Shown piece after piece: positions 1 to 7,646 of a stretch of DNA of 35,157 bases. Within the stretch, counting starts at the first letter, position 1. Every line of letters starts with the position of its first letter. The notes under the pieces are model-generated. The model saw nothing but the letters and a program-made list of their open reading frames with translations, was not told where the DNA came from and made no database searches. The translations under genes were made by a program, and so were the position numbers. Location of the stretch: the NCBI GenBank assembly GCA_002374055.1, contig DFLA01000028.1, positions 1 through 35,157 on the forward strand, read 5' to 3'. Source of the stretch: Caryophanales bacterium UBA3631 (GTDB taxonomy: Bacteria > Bacillota_I > Bacilli_A > RF39 > UBA660).

Positions 1-21
1 AAAATAAGTTGGCGCCGACAC

Positions 22-51
22 AAAAAAAGATGTCAAGGCTTTGCCTTGACA
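22..51 (-). terminator. Intrinsic terminator read on the - strand
   Basis: A perfect 9-bp hairpin (arms 31-39 and 43-51, 3-nt loop) has a seven-A run at 22-28. On the - strand this becomes a hairpin followed by a T-tract, the form of a rho-independent terminator. On the + strand no T-tract follows, since the tRNA-Lys gene begins at 56. The GCCGACA at 14-20 could pair in part with 31-39, giving an alternative fold. What it terminates lies outside the window. Confidence 0.5.
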
Positions 52-55
52 TTAT

Positions 56-131
56 GCACCATTAGCTCACATGGTAGAGCAACTGACTCTTAATCAGTGG
101 GTCTAGGGTTCGAGTCCCTAACAGTCCACCA
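56..131 (+). tRNA. tRNA-Lys (anticodon CTT) with a mismatched acceptor stem
   Basis: The D arm (GCTC/GAGC), the anticodon arm (ACTGA, loop CTCTTAA, TCAGT; anticodon CTT) and the T arm (TAGGG, TTCGAGT, CCCTA) are all well formed, and the gene ends with an encoded CCA at 129-131. The acceptor stem is faulty: the 5' half GCACCAT (56-62) faces ACAGTCC (121-127), and only four of seven positions pair (1-72, 3-70, 4-69, 7-66). The body is typical of a Bacillota tRNA-Lys. It may be a chimera of two tRNA genes, a decaying copy, or an assembly artefact near the window edge. The anticodon assignment is firm; function is uncertain. Confidence 0.75.
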
Positions 132-159
132 TTTATTTTTTTAAATTATTAAAAAGGTA

Positions 160-188
160 TTGCATTAATAAAAAAAATAATGTATACT
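160..188 (+). promoter_or_regulatory. SigA-type promoter for tRNA-Ile
   Basis: TTGCAT at 160-165 and TATACT at 183-188 are separated by 17 nt, close to the housekeeping sigma consensus. The predicted start lies near 195, about 13 nt upstream of the mature tRNA-Ile 5' end. This implies that tRNA-Ile can be transcribed separately from the tRNA-Lys gene. Confidence 0.7.
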
Positions 189-207
189 TTGTTAGTAAGT
201 GTTATCT

Positions 208-284
<77 letters not shown>

Positions 285-294
285 TATTGAAATT

Positions 295-317
295 AAAGAA
301 CTTCGGTTCTTTTTTTT
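295..317 (+). terminator. Intrinsic terminator after tRNA-Ile
   Basis: The stem AAAGAAC (295-301) and GTTCTTT (306-312) closes a stable TTCG tetraloop and runs into a T-tract. It ends the tRNA transcript 10 nt after the CCA. Confidence 0.9.
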
Positions 318-377
318 GTTAAAAAAAAATAGTTTTTAACTATTTCAATATATTAGGTTTATATGATTTATGGATTA

Positions 378-617
378 TTAGTCTATATTGTAGAATAAAT
401 TATTTATTGTTGTGTCTAGTGCTTTTGAAAGTTTTAACATTGTTGTAAGTGTCAAATTTTTGAAATCTTTGCAAGATTCTATTTGTTTTACATATGAAAT
501 GCTTAAATCAGCAAGTTCTGCTAGTTCTTCTTGTGTTAGATTTTTTTCTTTTCTAATATTTTTTACGTTATTACTAAAAACTTGATATTGTTTTAATAAA
601 TCTCTATTTGTTATCAT
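378..617 (-). CDS. Small XRE-family helix-turn-helix regulator
   Basis: A 79-residue protein that is essentially one Cro/C1-type helix-turn-helix domain, with NLTQEELAELADLS followed by SYVKQIE as the two helices of the DNA-binding unit. The start is set at the ATG at 615-617 because a GGAGG lies 7 nt upstream on the - strand; the longer reading frame to 659 lacks a ribosome site. It is divergent from another small XRE protein at 713, with a dyad in the 95-bp gap. Such pairs commonly autoregulate, but targets and ligand cannot be read from the sequence. There is no effector domain, so it is probably a single-domain repressor or immunity-type regulator. Family assignment is confident; role is unknown. 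Confidence 0.85.
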   Translation of the reverse strand: MITNRDLLKQYQVFSNNVKNIRKEKNLTQEELAELADLSISYVKQIESCKDFKNLTLTTMLKLSKALDTTINNLFYNID

Positions 618-663
618 ATAAACCTCCGTTAAATATATTTTCTCATAAAAATAAAACAAAAAC

Positions 664-682
664 AGTACACTATCAGTGTACT
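664..682. promoter_or_regulatory. Candidate operator dyad between divergent regulators
   Basis: AGTACAC (664-670) and GTGTACT (676-682) are perfect inverted repeats around a 5-nt spacer. The dyad overlaps the expected -35 region of the rightward gene and lies upstream of the leftward promoter. That is where an XRE dimer would control both genes. Binding by either neighbour is an inference. Confidence 0.6.
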
Positions 683-685
683 TTG

Positions 686-694
686 TGCTATACT
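686..694 (+). promoter_or_regulatory. Extended -10 promoter for the 713 regulator
   Basis: TG at 686-687 followed by C and TATACT (689-694) forms an extended -10 element. The matching -35 position falls inside the dyad at 664-682 and is weak, so the extended -10 probably drives initiation. GGAGG at 701-705 follows at once, giving a leader of only about 12 nt. Confidence 0.55.
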
Positions 695-712
695 TAATAT
701 GGAGGTAGTATT

Positions 713-931
713 GTGTATAGTAAATTAAAAGAGTTGCGTTTTAATAGTAAGCTGACTACTAGAGAGGTTGCTCTTAAAGTTGGTATTAGTAAACCTTTTT
801 ATTGTCAGTTAGAGAATTGTAAGAGAAGGTTGTCTTATGAGACTGCTTTAAAGATTGCTAGTGTGTTTGGTGTTAAACCTGATGATTTGTTTTATGATGA
901 AACTTTAAAGCGAATGAAGAGTGTTAATTAA
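713..931 (+). CDS. Small XRE-family helix-turn-helix regulator
   Basis: A 72-residue single-domain Cro/C1-type regulator. Residues ~14-35 (TTREVALKVGISKPFYCQLE) form the helix-turn-helix, and the later FGVKPDDLF is typical of the fourth/fifth helices of this fold. The start is GTG at 713, chosen because GGAGG (701-705) is 7 nt upstream; no in-frame ATG lies nearby. It is divergent from the 378-617 regulator across a dyad, which suggests mutual or self control. It sits just before the dnaB-like gene but has its own promoter, and dnaB has another. Family is sure; biological role is not known. Confidence 0.85.
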   Translation: MYSKLKELRFNSKLTTREVALKVGISKPFYCQLENCKRRLSYETALKIASVFGVKPDDLFYDETLKRMKSVN

Positions 932-953
932 TTTTAATATTCTTTTTTTTTCA

Positions 954-982
954 TTGTTTTTAGTTTTTTCATGTGTTAAAAT
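954..982 (+). promoter_or_regulatory. SigA-type promoter for dnaB-dnaI
   Basis: TTGTTT (954-959), 17-nt spacer, TAAAAT (977-982), with TG at 974-975 making an extended -10. The predicted start near 989 leaves a leader of about 16 nt whose GAGGTGAT ribosome site precedes the dnaB ATG. Confidence 0.75.
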
Positions 983-1004
983 ATGTTTAATATGAGGTGA
1001 TATA

Positions 1005-2300
1005 ATGTTGAAATTGAGCGTTTTGCCTGCAGATACTTATGTTGTTATTAATAAGACTATTTTTAGTAATGATGATAGAAGGATTCTTTCTATGTTATAT
1101 CAACCTATTATTGGTGGTGTTGCTGTTAATCTTTATTTTACTTTGTGTTCTTTTTTGGATAAGAATGAGGTTAAGTCGTTGGAATGGACTCATCATCATT
1201 TAATGGTTAATATGGGAATGAAGTTGGAGTATATTATTGAGGCTCGTGAAAAGTTGGAAGCTATTGGTTTATTACGTACTTATGTTAAACAGGATAATGT
1301 TAATAAATATTTTTATGAATTATATTCTCCAATTGATGGGGATGAGTTTTTTAAAAATCCTATTCTTAGTGTTGCTTTATATAATAATTTGGGTAAATAT
1401 GAGTATGAAAAGACTATGTCATTTTTTAAGGGTAGTCGTGTTTCTATGACTGGATACGAGGATATAACTTGTAAGTTTAATGATATTTTTGATTCTAGTG
1501 TTGGTATGCCTATTGATTATAATTATGATGACGTTAGGCATCAAAGTAAGTTAGGTTTTTCTGTTGAACCTAAATTTGATTTGGATTCTGTATTGTCAAT
1601 GATTCCTGATGATATTTTGAATCATAGAAGTATTACTCATGAGACTCGTGATTTGTTGTATAAGTTATCATTTATTTATGACTTGAATGCTGATTCTATT
1701 AGAAATATTGTTTTTAATTCAATAAATGAGAAGCATAATATTGATAAGGAATTGCTTCGTGTTAATTCTCGTAAGTTTTATAGTTTTGAGAATGCTGGTA
1801 ATTTGCCAAAGCTTGTTTATCGTAATCAACCTGAGTATTTAAGAAAGCCTGTAGGTGATACTTCTTTAAGGGCTAAGGCTATTTATTATTTTGAAACTAC
1901 TTCTCCATATGAGTTTTTATATGAGAAGAATAATAATACTGAGCCTAGTTCTAGGGAATTAAAGATTATTGAGTGTTTGATGTTAGATTATAATTTAAAT
2001 CCTGGAGTTGTGAATGTTTTAATTGATTATGTTCTTCGTATTAATAATAATAAGTTGGTTAAGTCTTTTATTGATAGTGTTGCTTCTCAGTGGGTTAGAA
2101 GTCATGTTGAAACTGTTGAGCAGGCTATGAAGTTGGCTGAGAAGGAATATAAGAATAGAAATAATGTAAATGTTAAGGGTGTTAAGAGTGTTGAAAAGGT
2201 ACCTGATTGGTTTGATAAGAAGATTGAAAAGTCTACTGTTTCTGATATTGAGGAGAAAGAATTTCTTGAGAAGTTGAAGCGAGTGAGAGGTGAAGTATGA
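1005..2300 (+). CDS. dnaB: Replication initiation / membrane attachment protein, DnaB-like (Bacillota)
   Basis: A 431-residue protein recognised as the Bacillota DnaB helicase-loading protein (not the helicase) by its layout. An N-terminal winged-helix-like region (about 15-110, with the motif DRRILSMLYQPIIGGVAVNL) is followed by a DnaD/DnaB-type C-terminal helical domain (about 315-400). The tail after 400 is charged. In Bacillus the family works with DnaD and DnaI to place the replicative helicase at the origin and during restart. Immediately downstream, overlapping by 4 nt, is dnaI, the same pairing as in Bacillus. The ATG at 1005 follows GAGGTGAT. Coding is strongly G/T-rich, typical of the core part of this window. 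Family assignment rests on the motif and on synteny. Confidence 0.87.
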   Translation: MLKLSVLPADTYVVINKTIFSNDDRRILSMLYQPIIGGVAVNLYFTLCSFLDKNEVKSLEWTHHHLMVNMGMKLEYIIEAREKLEAIGLLRTYVKQDNVNKYFYELYSPIDGDEFFKNPILSVALYNNLGKYEYEKTMSFFKGSRVSMTGYEDITCKFNDIFDSSVGMPIDYNYDDVRHQSKLGFSVEPKFDLDSVLSMIPDDILNHRSITHETRDLLYKLSFIYDLNADSIRNIVFNSINEKHNIDKELLRVNSRKFYSFENAGNLPKLVYRNQPEYLRKPVGDTSLRAKAIYYFETTSPYEFLYEKNNNTEPSSRELKIIECLMLDYNLNPGVVNVLIDYVLRINNNKLVKSFIDSVASQWVRSHVETVEQAMKLAEKEYKNRNNVNVKGVKSVEKVPDWFDKKIEKSTVSDIEEKEFLEKLKRVRGEV

Positions 2301-3205
2301 GAAGTATTATGACGGAGATTAAGACTGTTGATAATAAAGTTAATTTTTCTGATGATTTTGATGAAGCTTTAAAAAATGAGTGTTTTTCTTCATTTGTTTC
2401 TAAGCTTAATTTGCCAAGGGAAAGGTTAATGAGGTATACTACTTCTTTGGAAGAATGTTCTATTAATTATAATACATGTTGTGAGTGTAAGGGTTTGATT
2501 CATTGTCCTTTTAAGCCATGTGGATATTCATATTTACCACGTGTTGTTGATGATAGATTGGAGTTTGATTATCAACCTTGTAAGTATAAGATTAAAGATT
2601 TGAAAAAGAATGCTTATCAGGAAAATATTTTTTTGTTTGATTTGCCACTTGATATAAAGAATGCGAATATGGATTCTATTTATAGTAATGATTCTAATAG
2701 GTATGATGCCATTTTATGGATTAATAAGTTTTTGGGTGATTATAGAAAAGGTAAGGCTTCTAAGGGACTTTATTTATATGGTAATTTTGGTAGTGGTAAA
2801 ACTTATTTGATTTCTGCTTTATTTAATGAGCTTGCTCATGACGGTGTTAAGAGTGCTATTATATTTTGGCCTGAGTTTTTGAGAGATTTAAAGGCATCTT
2901 TTTCTAGTGATTTTAAGGAGAAATATGAGTTTGTAAGAAGTGTTCCTTTGTTACTTATTGATGATATAGGCGCTGAGGCTACTACTCTTTGGGGAAGGGA
3001 TGAAATTTTTTGCCCTTTGATTCAATATAGAATGCAGGAGCATTTACCAACTTTTTTTACTTCTAATTTGGATTTAAAGTCTTTGGAAGAACATTTTTCT
3101 GTTAGTAAGGGAAATGTTGATCATATTAAAGCAAGGAGAATTATTGAGAGAATTAATCAGTTGACTGATCAGGTTGAGATGGTTAGTAAGAATTTGAGAG
3201 GATAA
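2297..3205 (+). CDS. dnaI: Primosomal helicase loader DnaI
   Basis: A 302-residue AAA+ ATPase of the DnaI/DnaC type that loads the replicative helicase. The N-terminal half has a cysteine cluster (C61, C62, C64, C70, C75, C95) matching the zinc-binding helicase-interaction domain of DnaI. The ATPase half carries Walker A GNFGSGKT (162-169), Walker B LLLIDD (218-223), the sensor-like FFTSN (253-257) and a basic RRIIERI near the C-terminus. The start ATG at 2297 overlaps the dnaB stop (ATGA), with AGAGGTGA just upstream; a second ATG at 2309 is too far from that site. Translational coupling with dnaB is expected. Confidence 0.93.
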   Translation: MRSIMTEIKTVDNKVNFSDDFDEALKNECFSSFVSKLNLPRERLMRYTTSLEECSINYNTCCECKGLIHCPFKPCGYSYLPRVVDDRLEFDYQPCKYKIKDLKKNAYQENIFLFDLPLDIKNANMDSIYSNDSNRYDAILWINKFLGDYRKGKASKGLYLYGNFGSGKTYLISALFNELAHDGVKSAIIFWPEFLRDLKASFSSDFKEKYEFVRSVPLLLIDDIGAEATTLWGRDEIFCPLIQYRMQEHLPTFFTSNLDLKSLEEHFSVSKGNVDHIKARRIIERINQLTDQVEMVSKNLRG

Positions 3206-3219
3206 ATTATAAATAATTA

Positions 3220-3248
3220 TTGACAATTATTGTTTAAGTTATTATAAT
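3220..3248 (+). promoter_or_regulatory. Consensus SigA promoter for the thrS T-box unit
   Basis: TTGACA (3220-3225), 17-nt spacer, TATAAT (3243-3248): a perfect match to the housekeeping consensus and the strongest promoter in the window. A 7-bp dyad, AATAATT (3212-3218) and AATTATT (3225-3231), straddles the -35 box; it may be no more than AT-rich chance. Confidence 0.9.
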
Positions 3249-3254
3249 TTATGT

Positions 3255-3461
3255 ATAAATATTTTAAATGTTGTGATTAGAACACGACTATTATTTAAGA
3301 TTTTAAAGAGAGTTATCGGTTGGTGGAAGATAATAAATCACTTAATAGTTACTATCTATGAACAGAACTCGAAAGATGTTCCGGTTAATACCGTTATTTC
3401 AATTAAGTTAACTTAAGGATGGTACCGTGTTATAAGCACTCCTTTGATGGGGTGTTTTTTT
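3255..3461 (+). promoter_or_regulatory. T-box leader (threonyl-tRNA responsive)
   Basis: The region has the T-box signatures. A stem I carries GAGAGTTATCGG and GGTGGAA-type distal elements (about 3308-3330). The T-box sequence AAGGATGGTACCG lies just before an intrinsic terminator, with TGGT as the bulge that pairs with the tRNA acceptor end. The stem GACTATT (3286-3292) pairs with AATAGTT (3344-3350), placing the threonine codon ACT (3351-3353) at the specifier-loop junction. ACA, within ATGAACAG just downstream, is an alternative threonine reading. Uncharged tRNA-Thr would stabilise the antiterminator and allow expression of the next two genes. Confidence 0.88.
3437..3461 (+). terminator. 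T-box regulated terminator upstream of the thrS unit
   Basis: CACTCC (3437-3442) pairs with GGGGTG (3449-3454) across a 6-nt loop and runs into seven Ts. It lies directly after the T-box sequence and would be replaced by the antiterminator when uncharged tRNA binds. Confidence 0.85.
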
Positions 3462-3478
3462 GTATTTTGGAGGTTTTT

Positions 3479-4006
3479 ATGAAGACTATATCTATTTGCA
3501 AATTTGTTTCTGAGTATTTAGGTGTTGCTTTACCTGTTGGTCGTGGTATTGCTTATTCTCATAGTGATTTGAAACGTGAGTTTCATTTGTCGACTTGTTC
3601 TTTTGAGTTTGTTTCTAAAAATGAGGAGCTTGTTTCAGAAGGAAAGATTATTTTTGTTTCTGATTCTTATGGTGAGGTTTTACCTTATAGTGTTCCGGAA
3701 ATAAGGTATTCTAGTATAGCTGAGTGTGAGTATGTTGATGATGAAGTCACGGATGATGATATTGAGGATTGTGAGGAAGTGCTTCGCTATTTGAGTGAGA
3801 TGTCAACTCGTGAGTTGCGTGCTTTGTTTATTAAGTATAAAGAGGTAAGGTCTTTTTATAGGATTATTCAAAATGAGTTGAAGAGTAGAGGCGTTTATAA
3901 GACTAAGAGATATAAGAATGAAAAGGAATTGTGTAAGACTAAGGCTTTTGAGAATCCTGATAAATATGAGAGAAGACAAGAGATTAGATGTAAGAAAATT
4001 GGTTAA
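3479..4006 (+). CDS. Uncharacterised protein between T-box and thrS
   Basis: A 175-residue soluble protein of no family I recognise. It has no signal peptide or membrane segment. The first ~75 residues look globular and mixed. A strongly acidic stretch follows (about 80-100, EYVDDEVTDDDIEDCEEV), then a helical region (STRELRALFIKYKEVRSFYRII) and a very basic C-terminal tail. The start is ATG 3479, with GGAGG 7 nt upstream; the frame extends to 3419 but that part overlaps the T-box terminator. It is the first gene under the T-box and lies 14 nt before thrS, so it should be induced by threonine starvation together with the synthetase. A role linked to translation or nucleic acids is possible from charge alone, but unproven. 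Confidence 0.8.
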   Translation: MKTISICKFVSEYLGVALPVGRGIAYSHSDLKREFHLSTCSFEFVSKNEELVSEGKIIFVSDSYGEVLPYSVPEIRYSSIAECEYVDDEVTDDDIEDCEEVLRYLSEMSTRELRALFIKYKEVRSFYRIIQNELKSRGVYKTKRYKNEKELCKTKAFENPDKYERRQEIRCKKIG

Positions 4007-4020
4007 GGAGATTGATAAAT

Positions 4021-5775
4021 ATGATAAATATAAAAGAAAATGAAAAATTGTCTGTTAAAAATCACAGTTGTGCGCATTTACTAGCTCAAGCTGTTAAACA
4101 TTTATATCCAGAAGCAATGTTTTGGGTAGGACCTGTTATTGAGGAAGGTTTTTATTATGATATTGATTTAGGTGATAATGTTTTAACTGAGGATGATTTA
4201 GTTAAAATTGAGAAGGAAATGAAGAAGATTTCTAAGGATGGTAAGAGAATTGTTAGACATGAGATAAGTAAGGATGAGGCTTTAGAAATGTTTAAGAATG
4301 ATCCTTATAAGATTGATTTAATTAGTAGAATGGATGAGAATGATACTGTTATTAGTTGTTATTCACAAGGTGATTTTACTGATTTGTGTCGTGGACCTCA
4401 TGTTGATACTGTTAAGGAATTAAAGTATTTTAAATTGCTTAAAGTAAGTGGTGCTTATTGGAAGGGTGACGCTAATAACAAGATGCTTCAAAGGGTTTAT
4501 GGAATCTGTTTTGATAATCAAGAGGATTTAGATTCTTATTTGAAGGAGTTAGAGGAAGCAAAAGAAAGGGATCATCGTAAGATTGGTAAGGAATTAGGTA
4601 TTTATATGATGAGTGATTTAGTTGGTAGAGGTTTACCAATGTATTTACCTAATGGATTTATTTTGTGGAATCAGTTAGAGAATTATATTAGAAATAAAGA
4701 GTTAAAAAGAGGATATTTACATGTTCAGACTCCACCTCTTGGTAATGTTGAGTTATATAAAACTAGTGGACATTGGGATCATTATCGTGATGATATGTTT
4801 CCTAAGATGGAAGTTGAGGGTGAAGAGTTTGTTTTAAGACCAATGAATTGTCCTCATCATATGGTTATTTATGGTAATGATATTCATTCTTATCGTGATT
4901 TACCTTTAAGGATTGCGGAGATTGCTCGTGATTGTAGATATGAATCTAGTGGTTCTTTAAAGGGTATTGAAAGGGTTAGAACTTTCTGTCAAAATGATTC
5001 TCATATATTCTGTACTTTAGAACAAGTTGAGTCTGAGTTTAAGGGTGTTGTTGATTTAATTTTGGAGTGTTATAAAGAATTAAATATTAGTAATTATCGT
5101 TTTGAGTTGTCACTTCGTGATCCAGAGGATAAGGTTAAGTATCATCAAGATGATAAGATGTGGAATGAAGCAGAAAGTATGTTGCGTCAAGTTTTGAATG
5201 ATTTAGGTATTGATTATGTTGAAAAAATAGGTGAAGCTGCATTTTATGGCCCAAAACTAGATGTTCAAGTTAAACCAGCTGTTGGTAATGAGATTACTTT
5301 ATCTACTTGTCAATTAGATTTCTGTTTACCTGCTAAGTTTGATTTGAAGTATGTTGATAGTGATGGTTCCAAGAAAACTCCTGTTGTTTTGCATAGAGCT
5401 GTATTTGGTTCTATTGATAGGTTTATAGCTTATTATTTGGAGGAGACTAAGGGTAATTTACCTGTTTGGCTTGCTCCTGTTCAAGCTATTGTTATGCCTG
5501 TTAATAATCAATATCATTTGGATTATTCTAATGAAATTTATAAGTTATTATCTGATAATGATATAAGAGTTCAATTAGATTCTAGGGATGAAAAGTTGTC
5601 TTATAGAATGAGAGAGGCTCAAACTAAAAAAATTCCTTATACAATTATTTTAGGTGATAAGGAAAGAGATGAAAACTTAATAAGTTATAGATTACATGGT
5701 TCAAATGAAACTAACAGTATGAATAAGGATGAATTTATTAAGTATTTAAAAGGTCAAATTAATGATAAAAAATAG
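4021..5775 (+). CDS. thrS: Threonyl-tRNA synthetase lacking the TGS domain
   Basis: A 584-residue class II synthetase that charges tRNA-Thr. The editing domain is near the N-terminus, with HSCAH (H15, H19) and CRGPH (~126-130). The catalytic core has RPMNCPHH (zinc cysteine), the later histidine in CQNDSHIF, and VVLHRAVFGSIDR. An anticodon-binding domain occupies about the last 100 residues (from LAPVQAIV). Typical bacterial ThrRS is ~640 residues and starts with a TGS domain; here the protein begins directly at the editing domain. The start is ATG 4021 (AAGGAG at 4005-4010); the in-frame TTG at 4012 is too close to that site. The dnaB-dnaI-thrS order resembles Bacillus. Confidence 0.96.
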   Translation: MINIKENEKLSVKNHSCAHLLAQAVKHLYPEAMFWVGPVIEEGFYYDIDLGDNVLTEDDLVKIEKEMKKISKDGKRIVRHEISKDEALEMFKNDPYKIDLISRMDENDTVISCYSQGDFTDLCRGPHVDTVKELKYFKLLKVSGAYWKGDANNKMLQRVYGICFDNQEDLDSYLKELEEAKERDHRKIGKELGIYMMSDLVGRGLPMYLPNGFILWNQLENYIRNKELKRGYLHVQTPPLGNVELYKTSGHWDHYRDDMFPKMEVEGEEFVLRPMNCPHHMVIYGNDIHSYRDLPLRIAEIARDCRYESSGSLKGIERVRTFCQNDSHIFCTLEQVESEFKGVVDLILECYKELNISNYRFELSLRDPEDKVKYHQDDKMWNEAESMLRQVLNDLGIDYVEKIGEAAFYGPKLDVQVKPAVGNEITLSTCQLDFCLPAKFDLKYVDSDGSKKTPVVLHRAVFGSIDRFIAYYLEETKGNLPVWLAPVQAIVMPVNNQYHLDYSNEIYKLLSDNDIRVQLDSRDEKLSYRMREAQTKKIPYTIILGDKERDENLISYRLHGSNETNSMNKDEFIKYLKGQINDKK

Positions 5776-5806
5776 CTAAAAATGTCAAATTTTTGGCTTT
5801 TTTTTA
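5774..5806 (+). terminator. Intrinsic terminator after thrS
   Basis: AGCTAAAAAT (5774-5783) pairs with ATTTTTGGCT (5789-5798) around GTCAA, followed by a T-tract. The stem begins inside the thrS stop codon. Confidence 0.85.
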
Positions 5807-5811
5807 TTTTT

Positions 5812-5840
5812 TTTACATTTTTTGATTTTTTTGTTAAAAT
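5812..5840 (+). promoter_or_regulatory. SigA-type promoter for dnaG-rpoD-trmK
   Basis: TTTACA (5812-5817), 17-nt spacer, TAAAAT (5835-5840) with TG at 5832-5833 (extended -10). The predicted start near 5847 gives a leader of about 57 nt, longer than most in this window. Confidence 0.75.
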
Positions 5841-5903
5841 ATTAAGGAATTTTTTGATTTTTGTCGTATATTATTTATGTAGGGTTTTTTTGGTGGTGAT
5901 AAG

Positions 5904-7646
5904 TTGGACAATGATGTTATTAATCAAGTAAGACAGAGTGTTGATATTGTTGATGTTATTTCTAGGTATGTTCCACTTGTTGCTCGTGGTAAAAACTTTT
6001 TTGGGGTTTGTCCTTTTCATGATGATCATTCTCCAAGTATGAGTGTTTCTAAGGATAAGCAGATATATAAGTGCTTTTCTTGCGGTGCAACTGGAAATGT
6101 CTTTAATTTTATTCAGGATTATGAAAATGTTTCTTTTAAGGAAGCGTTACGGATTCTTTCTGATATTGCTGGTATTAGTATTCATGGCTTGGATGTTAAG
6201 TCTAATAAGCGTGATATTAATAAAAATTTATATGATATTTATGATATTAGTAGTAAACTTTTTATTAATAATTTGAGTACTAATTATGGAAAGAGTGCTA
6301 AGGAGTATTTATATAATCGTGGTATTACTGATCAATTAATTCGTGAGTTTGAGATTGGTTTATCTTTAAATGATAAGAGTTTATTGACTAGGTTACTTGT
6401 TAAGAAGGGCTTTTCTAATAAGGATATGGTTGATAGTGGTCTTATTGTTAAAAGTGATTATGGTTATTCTGATATTTATTCTAATCGTATTATGTTTCCT
6501 TTGTATGATGTGAGTGGTCGTATTGTTGGATATAGTGGTCGTATTTATAATGGTGAGGATTCTTCAAAGTATATTAATACTCGTGAAACTGCTATTTTTA
6601 AAAAAGGCGAAATTTTATATAATTATCATAGGGCTAAGGATAGTTGTCGTAAGAAGAATGTTGTTATAATTACTGAGGGATTTATGGATGTTATTCGTTG
6701 TTATTCTGTTGGGATAACTAATGTTGTTGCTGCTATGGGTACTGCGTTTACTAAGGAACATGTTATGTTAATACGTAAACTTGCTCGTGATGTTATTTTA
6801 TGTTTTGATGGTGATAAGGCTGGTGCGAAGGCTACACAGTCTTGTATCGATTTATTGCTTGAATATAATATAACTCCTAAGGTTGTTCGATTGGAGGAGA
6901 ATCTTGATCCTGATGAATATATTTTGAAGTTTGGTAAGGACAAGTTTATTCAGAAATTAGATAATCCTATTAATATTATGGATTTTAAGTTATCTTATTT
7001 AAAAAGTAATAGAGATTTAACTAGTTCTGTTGATATGAGCAGTTATGTTAATTCTGTGATTGATGAGCTTAAAAAAATAGATGATGATATTTTAAGAGAG
7101 ATTTCTTTAAAGAAGATTAGTGAAGAGTCTAAATTGGATATTGATTTTTTACGTGATAGGTTAGGTTCTACAGAGGTTACACATGTTGTTCATGATGTTG
7201 TTAAAAAAAATGATATTACTGATAAGTATGATAAGGCTCAGATGTATTTGATATATTATATGCTTAATAATGAGGATGTTGTTCGAATGTATGATCAGCA
7301 TGTTACTTTTATGCCAAATGATGTTTATCGTAAGCTAGCAACGTATATTAGTTGTTTTTATAAGGAGAATGGTTTTGTTAATATATCTGATTTGATGACT
7401 TATTTATCTAATTATGATGGTATGCGTGGTGTTGTTAGTAAAATATTGGAGTTAAATTTGAAGGATAATTATACAAAAAATGAAATATATGATTATATTT
7501 TTGTAATTAAAGATTATAATATAAAGAATGAGATTTCTAGGTTACAGATTGAACAGAAGGATATAACTGATAATGGTAAAAAAATAGAAATTGCTAAAAG
7601 AATAATTGAATTAAGGAAAATGGAACAGGAGAGAAGTTATGATTAA
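5904..7646 (+). CDS. dnaG: DNA primase
   Basis: A 580-residue primase that makes RNA primers for replication. The N-terminal CHC2 zinc finger is present (CPFHDDH ... [11 protein letters not shown], about residues 37-64). The TOPRIM catalytic domain is marked by [11 protein letters not shown] and the metal-binding DGDKAGAKA. The C-terminal third would be the helicase-binding region and is poorly conserved. The start is TTG 5904, supported by GGTGGTGAT 4 nt upstream and the lack of a nearby in-frame ATG. It overlaps rpoD by 8 nt, giving the classic macromolecular-synthesis order primase-sigma without rpsU. Confidence 0.96.
   Translation: MDNDVINQVRQSVDIVDVISRYVPLVARGKNFFGVCPFHDDHSPSMSVSKDKQIYKCFSCGATGNVFNFIQDYENVSFKEALRILSDIAGISIHGLDVKSNKRDINKNLYDIYDISSKLFINNLSTNYGKSAKEYLYNRGITDQLIREFEIGLSLNDKSLLTRLLVKKGFSNKDMVDSGLIVKSDYGYSDIYSNRIMFPLYDVSGRIVGYSGRIYNGEDSSKYINTRETAIFKKGEILYNYHRAKDSCRKKNVVIITEGFMDVIRCYSVGITNVVAAMGTAFTKEHVMLIRKLARDVILCFDGDKAGAKATQSCIDLLLEYNITPKVVRLEENLDPDEYILKFGKDKFIQKLDNPINIMDFKLSYLKSNRDLTSSVDMSSYVNSVIDELKKIDDDILREISLKKISEESKLDIDFLRDRLGSTEVTHVVHDVVKKNDITDKYDKAQMYLIYYMLNNEDVVRMYDQHVTFMPNDVYRKLATYISCFYKENGFVNISDLMTYLSNYDGMRGVVSKILELNLKDNYTKNEIYDYIFVIKDYNIKNEISRLQIEQKDITDNGKKIEIAKRIIELRKMEQERSYD

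Noticed and set aside
1237..1449. 70-residue hydrophobic frame inside dnaB
   Set aside because: It is the frame-shifted reading of dnaB, and the T-rich DNA makes it look like membrane protein. No start signal.
3419..3478. Upstream extension of the 175-residue gene's frame to 3419
   Set aside because: It overlaps the T-box terminator hairpin and has no ribosome site; ATG 3479 follows GGAGG.
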